From Coprinellus micaceus (taxonomy: Eukaryota; Basidiomycota; Agaricomycetes; Agaricales; Psathyrellaceae), in the NCBI GenBank assembly GCA_951394405.1, contig OX596346.1, positions 1 to 64,000 of the forward strand: a stretch of 64,000 nt of DNA. The letters run 5' to 3'. Shown piece after piece: positions 36,557 to 47,500 of the stretch. A program made the position numbers and the translations under genes. The notes beneath the pieces were generated by a model, which saw only the letters and a program-made list of their open reading frames with translations, searched no databases and was not told where the DNA came from. Position 1 is the first letter of the stretch. Every line of letters begins with the position of its first letter.

Positions 36557-36727
36557 AACGAATAACACCGAAGGGAGAGAGAGAATGAAGAGCGAATCAG
36601 ATGCAAAGGAGAAAGTGAATTCGTCCTGGCGCTCTGGACGGTCTTTAGCGTGGAGTATACAGCGAACGTAGGGGCTGGATACACGACCAAAAGACGAACG
36701 AAGGAGAAATCAAAACCCCCGACTACC

Positions 36728-36737
36728 CTTTATATAT
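36728..36737 (-). promoter_or_regulatory. TATA box of the left BTB gene
   Basis: Minus strand reads ATATATAAAG, about 170 bp upstream of the ATG at 36,556. The paralogue has TATATAAGG at the corresponding place (57,132), about 175 bp before its ATG, so the element is conserved between copies. Confidence 0.55.
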
Positions 36738-37396
36738 CTCGAGGGACGAAGGCGTTCCTAGGAACCCAAATACGTACACAAGAAGACCGGACTTCTCGAT
36801 CCAGGTATGCTTCGGATGAGGATTACCGTCGCTGCGTAGCAAGTGCGGCCACGAGGCGCGACCTGATGGCGCAGTCCACTGCGGGCCAAAATAGACGCCC
36901 ATGGAACCCTCTAGAAGTTATAATGTCTAGGTTCGAAATACAGAGAAGGTCAAAACGGGCGTCGTTGTAGGTCCAATGCAGTGGCATTCCTCGGTAGGGT
37001 GTACACAACAATTGGGTTCTTTCTGACTTCGCGCAGTATGGTCGCCTGCTGTGCATGCGACAGCTGACCTTCTAATTCAGTGGCACGAGTTCCAATCAGG
37101 GGAGCCTCTGGCCCTCAGGCGGGTCCCACGGCATAGACAATGGAGAGAATTTTGCCTTCTATATGATAAAGAACTCTCCACCGCCCACACTGATGGCAGT
37201 GAGCAATACTGAGTCAGGATCGCCATGAGGTAGGATTCAGTGTGGCCAACGACGTTCTGCACTCTGTATTCCCTCACCCCCCTTCTCTCCTTATCGGCCT
37301 TCCATTCGTTCTCCTCTAGAGCCTTCATAACCATAGACTACGCTGAGCCGACACATCTAGAAGCGACGCGCTCGGACAACTCGGTTGGTCTCTAGA

Positions 37397-38200
37397 TGGA
37401 CACTTCAAGCCCTGGCTGCCCCTCGCCGTGTTTCGTCGAGGTCTTACGATCTTCTACCCATACGACGTTTGACGTGCCTCAAGAGCTCTGGTGCGAAATC
37501 ACCGCCCTCTTATCTACTCCAGCGAATATCCTTTCCCTCCTGTCGGTAAGCGAGTTATCCGCTCGGTCTATTTCTATCAGCTGACTAGACCGATCGAAGA
37601 CATGTAGAACCCTCCACGGAATGCTGGATGAGAGAAAAACTTGGGTCGCTTTGCTCCGTGCACTTTGCAACCAACGCTAGATATTCATCCCTTCCTATCC
37701 AATCGACGACATGTCGACCGAGCGTCTCCGGCGCGCTTGCATGGGTTCCTCCCTATTCGCTCAACTCCTCGAAACACACTCCGACCTTTCAAGCGAGGAT
37801 CCCCCTATCATACCCAGATCCAACACGTACCTCACCCGAGGAGACTCAGATCGGGGGATGCACTTTGACAAAGTCTTCCTCGTACCGGGAGGGAGGTTCC
37901 TAGTTCAAACGCGTCGGGGGCATCTGGAGATATGGGATCTCGGTCCGCTGGACGCCCCAGCTTTGGGAGATCCCGTCCTGTTGTGCCAATCGACAGCCGA
38001 GCCCCAAGCTGTGACTCACCGCATTACTACCGACACTCTCGCTGTCAGAATGGTCGACGAGGAGACACTCAGGATTGCAGTTGGCTCTGGCTACACAACG
38101 TTAGTGCCACTCTTTCTCGCCCCTCTTGTTGTCGTTCTGACTTTGTGGTTAAGGTGCGTTCGGTGAGCAGAGTGAACGATGGTGACTCTCATCGGTTTTA
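37397..38200 (+). pseudogene. Truncated F-box protein pseudogene (left copy a)
   Basis: Exon 1 (37397-37549) encodes an F-box (DVPQELWCEITALLSTPANI), followed by an intron and exon 2 from 37,600. An in-frame TAG at 37,678 replaces a conserved Ser codon in the segment that reads HRSIFFPSYPIDD in intact relatives. The frame then continues from 37,711 (FLVPGGRFLVQT, LEIWDLG). The donor of the second intron is mutated: GG/GTAC in the intact copy is GGCTAC here. Homology to exon 3 stops a few bases after its acceptor at about 38,190, where the other half of the module begins. Confidence 0.8.
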
Positions 38201-38667
38201 TGGATGGAATCTCTTTCTCGTAAAGCGCTCAAGGCCCTCGTTGACCAATAACATATACCTTTGTACGAAAATCCTGGATGGAGTATTGTGTTAAATCGTC
38301 ACGGTGATCTTAGTTGTTCTGGAAATGGTGCCCATGAGTGCCCTTGGACCCATTCTACCGGGGATCCCGTCGACCCAAAAACAAGGCCTGATTATAACCA
38401 TTCGAACAAGATTATGTCCTGTCGGTATTCGGGTTACTGTCAGAGCGCCTAATCACCGGAGGCTGAATAGGTGGGAGCCATCACGTTCCGCATGTCATCT
38501 GACTCTGGACCTTGCATCGTCCTGTCCTCTACTTCCCCAGAGCCATTCGGCGATCTCCTGACCTGCCACTCGACTTCTTTTCATTCCGTCATATCCTGCG
38601 GCCCGTTGAGGGATTGTCCCCAGAAACCATATCCGAGGACCACCCTGTCGCTCGGCCACTCCTCTCA

Positions 38668-40866
38668 ATGAATCCCTTGAATCCCGAATACCCGTCGCTG
38701 CACCACGACGATGGTGAGCGACACACCAAGCCTCAGATATCAGGCGTACCTCAAGAGGTCTGGTACGAAATTGTCGCTCATCTACGTACCCCAGCGGACA
38801 TCCTCTCCCTCCTCTCAGTACGTGAGATCCCTGCTTGATTGGAGCTATCTCAGCTCAAAAAGCCAATTCAAGACTTGTAGCTCTCTCCACGAGATGCTTC
38901 AAGAAAGGACGACTTGGGTCGCTTTGCTCCGCGCGCTTTGTCACCACCGCTCGATCTTCTTCCCATCCTACCCCATCGATGACATGTCGATCGAGCGTAT
39001 CCGACACGCTTGTATGGGTCCTTCCCGATTCGCTCAACTCCTCGAAACCAACTCCGCGTTTTCGATCGAGAAGGCCCCAATTGAACCCAGCTCCAACACG
39101 TACCTCAACTTCGGCGATCCACGGATCCGCTATGAAAAGGCTTTCCTGGTCCCCGGAGGTCGATTCCTGGTTCAAACGCGTCAGGGGCGTCTTGAGGTAT
39201 GGGACCTTGGCCCACCGGATGCCCCAGCTTTGGCGAATCCCGTCTTGCTGTGCCAATCGTCAACTGAGCCCCATCCTTTGATTAACCACGTTTGGCGTGA
39301 CGCTCTCGCTGTGAGGATGATCGACGAGGAGACCATCAGAATAGCGATTGGTTCTGGGTATACAACGTTCGTATCATTCCTTTTCTCCCTTCTTGTCGTG
39401 GCTTTGACTCATTTGTGGCTCGCGTGCTTTTGTTAATCAGAGTGACGGTGTACGACGCGAAACTAGGAAGTACCAACCCCACGCTCAGGGTGATTGGGAC
39501 TCTGGTGCTCCACATCGACCCTGCACGATTCCATAGTCAACCAAAACAGACGCTCTGCCGCAACATTCATTTGACAGACGATGTCGCAGTGATTGACATC
39601 CAAGATGTCCCCCACGCAGTTATCTGGAGATTTTCCGCCGGGCGGTACGCACTAGGCCCGAAGCGATACTTTTGGTTCTGCAACAGCCAGAAGGCGAGGT
39701 TTCAAGCCCTTCTTAGTGGACAGTGAATTGATTCCATCTACAGATAGTTGATCGCGACATAGTCGTAGAACTTTTGGCGCACGCCGGCGTCGCGGCTTGG
39801 AGCATCGCTGAGAGCGACCTGGTCATGCATCCGGTTGTCGATGGCGTGCCGATCGATCTTTGGCAAGTGGCGTCTCCCTTAGACGACGGTCCATTCCAGG
39901 AGAGTCATTCACTGCCCGAAATCCAGCCAGAGAGCTTCTACGACATGCGTGAAGCTCAGCTTGCTTTGCCCATGACCACTTCATCAGGAAACTCACAAAT
40001 CACTTTTTTTGCCCCAGAGAGTCCAAAAAAGCTCGAAAAACCGAAAATGAGCGAAGAAAAGCCAAAAAAAGCTGAAAAGCTCGAAAGCCGTATGAGCGAC
40101 ACCCGTTTTCTCGAAAAGCGGGAACCGCACCAGTCAGGGACAACACAGGTATTCTGATTTGAATACAACTGATGTTATATTTTGGGGCAAAGCACTACAA
40201 AACGGGTATAGTCTGGAACCTTTTCCCACTTTTTGCGCTTGCGGCGAGCCAGAAAGCGAAGAAAGTGCGGAAATGATCTGTGAATTTGCTGATGCTTGGA
40301 GGAGTCTGCGCGAACATCCTGCCCTCTTCGACATTATCCTCGGCGAGGTTGGGGACGACCCGGAATCAAATGAGCCCTTCACATTGTGTGGGTTCCGCTT
40401 CGCACTTTCTATTACGAAGGACTTGGATGGATCGCTATCTCCGCGATATACTCTCCAACAGACCTTTCATCTGCCAAAACTGCAATTGCAATACCGCCTT
40501 CAATCTCACCCCCCAGGAAGGCTGGGTTATGGGTTTGGGACCGGGTGTGGGATCATGTTCACCCGGAAGCGGTGCGGTTGGGGTGGGGCATTCGATGCGT
40601 CAGGACTGAGTATGTATTCTCTGCCACCACCACCGGAGGTCATCTTGACGACGGTGGGGAATACGGGGGATGGGGGAGGTCAGGAACGGAGGTTGTCGAA
40701 TGACGTTCCCTTGGAAGCTCGCCTCACGCGTTTGCTTGACACGAACAATGTCCCGCCGCCGAGTCTGTGCGTGGCTTCGGGAAGGATGTATTGCGGTGTC
40801 AGTGTGTGGGACTCCCCTACGGATGGCTCGTCTGTGTCTGACTTCCTTCCCCCTTGGAATGGTTAA
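38668..40866 (+). pseudogene. F-box protein pseudogene (left copy b) with insertion
   Basis: Exons 38668-38817 and 38873-39357 are clean and equal in length to those of the intact copy at 60,531-62,408. They encode the F-box (PQEVWYEIVAHLRTPADI) and the first half of the body. Exon 3 starts at 39,441 (VTVYDAKLGSTNPTLRV). It is broken at 39,724 by a TGA together with a 7-bp deletion relative to the intact copy. It is broken again at 39,982-40,297 by a 313-bp insertion with a 3-bp target duplication. Downstream of the insertion the frame is open again to the normal C-terminus (DFLPPWNG, stop at 40,866). Confidence 0.88.
39982..40294. mobile_element. MITE-like non-autonomous DNA transposon
   Basis: An A/T-rich 313-bp insertion splits the F-box pseudogene. 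Left end CATCAGGAAACTCACAAATC and right end (reverse strand) CATCAGCAAATTCACAGATC are imperfect terminal inverted repeats, about 20 of 24 bases identical. CTT flanks it on both sides (39979-39981 and 40295-40297), while the empty site in the intact paralogue has a single CTT (ACCACTTGGAGG). It encodes no transposase. A 3-bp duplication points to a PIF/Harbinger-like or CACTA-like mover, but the TIR ends do not let me choose. I saw no second copy in the window. Confidence 0.85.
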
Positions 40867-40999
40867 AACCGTAGACATTGTGTCGTTGTAAATAGGGGTT
40901 AATATCCGGTAGCCTTCCTGGCGAGATACTGAGTACGATGCCGCGAGGGGCTGGTAGGGCGTCAGTTGTCAGGGGGGATTGCAGTTGAAGGGGATGAAG

Positions 41000-42120
41000 A
41001 CACAAAGGAAGAAGCATGAGGATCTAATTCTTACTGTTACTCTAGTGAATTGCGCGTACTAGGAAGAGGATCCAGTAACACAGGATGGTCCCCGGGTGTA
41101 TCAAAATCACCGATTCCTGGCACGGGGAAAAGATCTAGAAATGAAATAACCCCGGAAACCAGTGGGGCCCAAGACAGTCGCCGGACCCACCGCTTCCATC
41201 GAACTCGTTCATATGGGTTTGGGTTTCCAAGATTTCTCGCATGGTACCGAGGAGACCAGCCCCAGAGCGGTTGATTCCGATGACGGTGAGTAGCCAGCGA
41301 CGGTGCATTAAGTAGTCACGACCCGGACCCAGGAATTGTCTCAGAGGTAGTCCCAGAACGGCACTTGCGTACAGTAGTCTCGGTTACCAGGGTGAATGAG
41401 TGATGTCGTTTTCGAATTCTCTAGGACAGGAAGCGATTTTATTGCATAGCCCTGGGTTGACCGTTCACTACACAGGTACATCATCCACTGTATCTGGATG
41501 TGTGCGCATACGAAACGTCGTGCCGTTCGTGTAGAGAGTCTTAAGCTCGATTCCATATTGCGCATGGCTCAAGCGAGTTAAAGCCAACAGAGGACCGAGG
41601 GGAGCGCAGAAATGCGCAAGCAGGTTATTGTCCAGACGTGAAAGAGAAAGTCGAGCGTGAAGACGTAGCGGTGAAGGGTAGGTCTCTGCAACGCGGCACG
41701 GGGACAAGAGAGGCATGGTAGGAGGTGAGGACTGCGGAGGTGCATGGTAGGTAGGACGGGGGGAGGTGCGCGGATGTGAAGGGAAGAGAGGGGTTCAGTC
41801 TGAAGTGTAGGAATTTATGAAGTGACGGTTTTGTCGTAGGTGCGAATTCAGCGACTTAGAGGGGGGAGGACGCGAAGGGGAGTTTGATGGGTTGGCCGGC
41901 TGAGAAGCAGAACCAGGCTCACTGTAGGACCCCGTGTACGGCGACATGGGGAGGGACGGACTCAGTGAGATGCCAGCTAGGGCTCCAGGTAACGTAACAC
42001 AGTGAGTTGGGTGGGCGTAGGGAGCGCGACGTGACGACCCTGTCCCAAGATATGACGGTCAAAAGCGAAGAGGCAATTTGAATTTCCGCCGCGTCTCCCC
42101 GCCTTCTCCCACGCACCTCG
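41000..42120 (-). pseudogene. Decayed LRR-like gene (left copy)
   Basis: Minus-strand fragments such as LSRLDNNLLAHFCAPLGPLL and YGIELKTLYTNGTTF (from the frame 41,468-41,716) have leucine-rich character, but stops break every frame. The right copy (58.9-60.1 kb) is broken at different places. Both lie on the strand opposite to the neighbouring F-box copy. It was probably an LRR-type F-box protein once. Confidence 0.4.
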
Positions 42121-42161
42121 CCGCCATTCCGCGAGAAGGGAGGCTCACGCCCGTCGAAACG

Positions 42162-42226
42162 AAATGAAACGACGTCATTGAACGAGTCGCAATCTAGCTC
42201 TTAATCACTTCGGGTTGAAGAGGGGG
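42162..42226 (+). repeat. Short direct repeat beside the inverted module
   Basis: Contains AACGACGTCATTG, GTCGCAATCTAG and GGGTTGAAGAGG, matching 58,799-58,890 in the same orientation, although the adjoining module is inverted between the two places. Confidence 0.55.
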
Positions 42227-43600
42227 CTAGGTGGCGCCTTGGTTCTCAACGTCTGCTCGTCCGGAGGGATTTGAGGAAGGTCCGGGGCACGACGTGAGGG
42301 TGACGTTCTTTCTCGAAACTGGTCTACGTGCTGAGATTGGATCTCGGTACAATCTGGATATACGCTCTATACGATACGGTTGGAGCCTTATCTCGGAGGT
42401 CGAGAGAGGGTCGTGGACCTCTTGGCGACCGACAAGAACAAAATTTAGGCTAGGAAACCCGATGCGCTCTCATCCTTTTCCCTCAGCCTCAGATAGCTCA
42501 GGCTCTTGTACTCTCTCTGATATTGCGACGTCTTCGAACTCGAGCATGGCTCAGCACGTTCGGTATGATCTCCTTTCCCGTTTCTCGAGCTCTCAAAAGA
42601 GACCTGGGATTCTTGGGACGATCAGGGCCCGGGGGTTTGTGGATCGGGTACCTTCTGCAAAGGGAGATTTCACACCTCACCGAGTCCCGACGTATGGAGC
42701 AGGTGGGTCGGAGACTGCGAGTGTATTCTTATTATTTTTATATGGCACTGGGCGATCGAGAACTGCGAAAATGCCAGTGGGTCGAGAGGTGTCGGATGAA
42801 GGCGTGTGAGATAGATATCAATAATCACACCGTAGCGTGGACTGGGGTCGGACGAGCATGGGTTTTCGTGGATGAGGGGTCGCGTTGGAGGTTTCGAGGG
42901 TTTTGGCTTGTCTCGCTGGCTGGAGTGGACCAAAGTTTGAGGTGGGGATGTGATCATGGAGGAGATTCGGGGGGAGGGTTCTGGGATGGAAGGTAGTGGG
43001 AGAGGAGGACGTCGTTGGAACTTGTGGGTTTGGTTTAATGTTGCGACGGGCGAAGCGGGTATATAGGGCGATTGGGACCTATCTATCATCTGGGAGTCTG
43101 ATCAAATGCGACCTCGTACGTAGTGTGTGGAAGCCTCAAGTCTTTGGACGTTGGTGAGGAGGTTCGCTCGGCTCTTTACTTAGTCTCTTTACTTAGATTC
43201 GAGCTTAGGAAAACGAACCGTGTGTTAGCAGCACTGCAAACTACACGAAGAGGGAGGCACTCTACCAACTTGTATGATGTATCTAGACGTAGGGGTTATT
43301 GCGGTACGTACGTTGGGTGGGAGGGTGTTTGGTGGGGGCTTGGTCGGGCCAATCGTACCGGTACTTCTGGGATAGTATGTAGTTGACGAAGTAAAGAGGG
43401 AAAGTGGGGATCTCGAGAATAGTCCTCGGAGGGGTACCAGAAACGTTGAAGTAAAGTGCGAGTTTCGTTTCGAGACTCGGTCACTTAGAAACCCGCACTT
43501 CACACCTCGTTCAAAGCTCTCCCTCCCGCATCGGGTTCCCAACTCGAATTTCCTGGCTGGACGAGCCTTCCGCTCGAGAAGGTCCGATGAGAAAACCGGG
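42227..43600. other. Intergenic, one weak minus-strand candidate
   Basis: Minus-strand frame 42,670-43,089 is Pro/Ser-rich. An ATG near 42,960 lies about 100 bp downstream of a TATA-like CTATATACCC (minus strand, about 43,059-43,068), and a GT-AG pair could splice its tail. The overlapping 192-codon plus-strand frame at 42,231 has no family resemblance. Neither is called as a gene. Confidence 0.25.
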
Positions 43601-43794
43601 CTTAATTGTTTGAAGGGCAGCTCGCTAAAATCAACGAACGGCTATCGCCTCGTGCCCCCTTCCCTCCCCAGGCTCCCCTCACCTCCTTCATTCAAAGTTC
43701 AACCGCAGCGTTGATCATGAGCACTCTTCACATCCGCATTCCCACCACCTCTTCGTTGAAACTTGACACCGAAGCGCCCATTCATTCCCACTAA

Positions 43795-44000
43795 CGCCGG
43801 GCCAATCTCCCCCTTTCCTCCGTTCCATTGTCCTCGGCCCCTCCTTCCCTTTCCGTCCCTCCGCTGTCCGCACCTTCCCCATTCATCCTTTCGCCGTCCA
43901 TCCTTCCCTTCCCATCTTCCCCTCCGTCCGTCTCCCCCCTTTCGCCCACGCCCCCGTCCGCTCGCTTACCGTCGCCGTCCGCACCTTCCATATCAAGACG
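43795..44000. repeat. Pyrimidine-rich low-complexity tract
   Basis: About 200 bases of CCCTTTC/CCGTCC-rich sequence on the plus strand, upstream of the kinase gene. It produces long spurious frames on both strands. It may be a promoter-proximal CT tract of the kinase. Confidence 0.5.
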
Positions 44001-44539
44001 ACACCCCCGAGATAGGGGCCCACCGGCCCGACTCCCGGCCCACGCACACGTGACACCCCCGTGTTCAACAGGCGGATGCAGAAACGAGGTTTGGATTTCG
44101 TTTCTTGCGTCCATCCATCCCATCCTCATCCCTCATCCATCCCTCCACCACGCGTTGGGCTTCTGGCCCGTACTTCCTGGTTTCATTGTTCCTGCGCACG
44201 GTGATTGCGGAGTAAGGTTGTGTAGAGGGGAAGAGATAGGGATAGAGGGGCATTCGTGCGTGCACCGGATAGCGATACCGACGAGCAAGACGAAGACGAG
44301 GAGAATACGGGGCGTTGAGTCATCTACGACTCGATACACGAAGACTCGATCGGCGATACCACCTCTACGAACGCACGAAGAAAACCCAGGGACCCTGGTA
44401 CCCTCGAGCCCAAGCAATAAGAACGGACGGGCCAAGCAATACGCACTACCCAGCAAGCGAGCAAGCCGCACTCCCCAGCAAGCCAACAACCACGAACGAA
44501 ATTGGGAGGATAAACGAACAGGAGAGGATACGATAGACG

Positions 44540-47500
44540 ATGGCGGCGCATTTCCTGGAGCAGTACGAGCCGCTGGACGTGATCGGGAACGGGAGTTTTG
44601 GGATTATACGCAAGGTTAGGAGGAAGGCGGATGGGATGGTGCGTTGTCTTCCTTCCCCTCTATCGTTTTGCAGAAGGCGTGTATCTGCGGCTGTGGTTTG
44701 AGGAGGGTTGGGCTGGGTGCGAGCACGAAAGGCGTCTCGAATGATGAGGAGTAGACGGGCCAGGGACGTCGAGAAGCCTCGAGCCTGACTCCGTCCCCCT
44801 CGAGGACCGACCGTATCTCGTTGGATACCCGGTCCTCTTCCCTTCTCCCTCTCCCTCTCCGTCAAGCCTTAATTCGAGCTCGCGCCTCGACCCTTCTCCC
44901 CACCAGATCTCTCCGTGACACGAACGACGAGGCTGACCGACTCCTTACTACAGGTCTTCGCCCGGAAAGAGCTCAACTTTGAACGGATGAGCGAGCGGGA
45001 TAGGAAGCAGATCGTGGCTGAAGTGTACGTCTCTCCTCGTCCCTCTTCACCTACCCCTTCTCGACGTATGAACCTATCCTCAACGTCGTCCTTCCCTTCC
45101 TTCCCTTCCCCGTATCCTCTCTCCCAACACACCCCACTAACACCTCCCTCCCCCCCTCTAGGAACATCCTCAAAGACCTGCACCACGAACACATCGTCGG
45201 ATACCACGACCGCTTCGTCGACCGCGACGCCGGCATCCTCTACATCCTCATGGAGTACTGCGGCGGCGGGGACCTCTCCTCCGTCATCAAGCAGGCCGGG
45301 AAGAGCGGGAGGGCGATTCCGGAGGAGAGCGTGTGGGGGTACTTTATGCAGATTTTGAAGGCGTTGGGACATTGTCATCATCCGAATGGGTTTGCGCAGC
45401 ATGGGTCTGGGAATTTGGGGGCGGGAGGGAGTGGGGGTTTGGGTGGGGGAGGGGGAGGGGGAGGGCATGGACACCAGAGGACGGGGAGTAATGGGGGCAG
45501 TGGGGATGGGGAGGCGAGGAGGCCGCAGATCTTGCATAGGGATTTGAAGCCTGATAATGGTACGTCGTCCTCGACCTCATCGAACCCTTGGAGTCTAACT
45601 TCCTTCTTCTTCCCCGCCTTCTTCCTTCATCCCTAATCGTCTCGGCGTGCATACATGCCCGCCCCCCTTTCATGTCCTCTCACCCTCGATGGAATAAATG
45701 GGATATGCGGAGCAGTCTTCCTGGACGAAGGGAATAACGTCAAGCTGGGCGACTTTGGGCTCTCGAAGGCTCTCCCGCAGGCGAGCTTTGCGAATACTTA
45801 TGTTGGGGTGCGTCTTCTTTCTTTTGGGCTGTGCATTTTCGTTCGTTCGATACGTTCGTTCTTCTCCGTCTATTCCTTTATCTCTTCGTTCTTCTCTTCG
45901 TTCTTCTCTTCCATCGTTGCTCTCTTGCCATCGGTTTGAGACTTGGAGGAGGGGTGGTTTCAGTCTCCTTCGAGGCGGGATGGTTTCAGTCTTCGGTCTT
46001 CAAGGCGGGGGAAGGTCGAGAGGGTCGACGCGGTTCGTTTTGCATTACCGTTAACGCCGCGTTTCGGTTCTGTCGAATATCTTCGTATCGCGGCCTCGTT
46101 CGGTTCGGTCTTTTCCGCGGTAGATGGACTTCGGTTCGATCTTCCCTCCGCTTGATGGTTCGGCGGGTGGGCGCTTCGTTCCTATTTTGTCGAAGTGAAG
46201 AGCCCCCCGACGCGTCATCCGTCCTCATTTCTTGCCTTCGGAGCTCTTCGTGCTGTCGATGTCGAGGCGAGGGTTGTTGGCCCTGCGTTGCGTGGGTGCC
46301 GAGGCGGGAACGTCGAGGGGAGGTTGTGTGGGTATCGAGGCTGACCTTCCGGGCGAGGATGTGAGGGCGTCGAAGGGAGGGGGTCGAGCCTCTCTTGTTC
46401 GTCGTTCGTTTCGGCGCTGTCGATCTCTCTTCTTCCCCTCCCTCTTGTTCGGGGATCGGGATCTCTTCGGTTCGATCCCTCCCTCTCCCTCCCTCTCCCC
46501 TCTGCCTCGCCTTCCCCTATAAGGGCCCTTTATCTTCCTCAAACCCCTCTAAAACACCGTCACTAACATCCCCCTCTCCCTCTCCCAGACTCCCTACTAC
46601 ATGTCCCCCGAGCTCATGCAAGAAAAAGCGTACGACTCCAAATCGGACATTTGGAGTCTGGGCTGTCTTATATATGAGCTCTGCGCGCTGAAGCCGCCGT
46701 TTCATGAGGCGAAGACGCATAGTGAGTTGAGTATTTTGATTAGGTGAGTTGGTTGGGGTTTTTTTATTTCGTTCTCTTCATCGCGTTGCCTCGACGTTTC
46801 ACAAGCTGTCGTCCTCCCCGTTTTCATTTATTGCCAGAGAGTCGTACGCTGACGCGGACCTTACAGGAACGGACGGATACCGCCGCTGCCGAGGGGGTAT
46901 TCGCAGGGCTTGTTTGGGGTGATTAAAGCGATGTTGAACTTGAATGTGCGTACTTCTCACTTTCCGTTCTGAACCATTTGCCTTCGGTTTCGTTCCTTTC
47001 GCTTCTTCATTATTGGTTCTTTCGCTTCGTCGTCATCGGTCCTTCCGCTTCGTCATTTTCGTTTCTCTCGCTTCCTCCATCGAGTGCCGTTTCCCTCGCT
47101 TCGTCTCGTTCTCGTTTCTTTCGCTTCGTCGTTTTCGGTTCTTGCCTCGAGTGTTGTTTGGGCCTTCGTCGAAGCTTTCGAGTCATTTCTGTCGTCGATG
47201 TTTTCGGGCTTATACGTCCCTCGATTCTCCTCGAGTTTATACGCCGCCTCGACCCATTCGAGGCCGGGTGTCGATCACCCCGGTTTTGAAGCACCTCTTT
47301 CTTGGAAGACCAACAGGCCCAGCGGACTCGATGATTCGAAATGTCTTCGACTGGATCCGTTTCTACTGGTCTGATTCGTGGGTCCTCTTCGTTCGAGATT
47401 GGGGGTGGATTCGTCTACACCTTGAGCTCGACGACTCGAGGGATACTTCGAGTTCGTTCCCTTCTTCGCTTTCCCTTTGTTAGATTTCTACGCTTTCCTT

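Larger units (their letters stand above)
35428..38190 (+). repeat. Duplicated module, half 1, left copy
   Basis: This stretch (BTB gene 3' end to 5' end, shared upstream region, truncated F-box copy) matches the reverse complement of about 55,616-58,455. Homology covers coding exons, introns and intergenic DNA; for example the 36,850-37,085 intergenic part matches 56,780-57,010 reversed almost base for base in long runs. Confidence 0.8.
38200..42120 (+). repeat. Duplicated module, half 2, left copy
   Basis: This stretch contains an F-box gene copy and a decayed LRR-like gene. It matches the reverse complement of about 58,905-62,870. It follows half 1 here but precedes half 1 in the inverted right copy, so the order is circularly permuted. 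Confidence 0.75.

Noticed and set aside
42231..42809. 192-codon plus-strand frame
   Set aside because: No domain, no splice continuity, and the overlapping minus strand has an equal claim; composition looks random.
43828..44619. 263-codon plus-strand frame ahead of the kinase
   Set aside because: It arises from a pyrimidine-rich tract and overlaps kinase exon 1 in another frame; no domain or splice support.
45831..46364. 177-codon plus-strand frame
   Set aside because: It lies inside the fourth kinase intron (45,808-46,588), whose flanking exons join cleanly across conserved kinase motifs.
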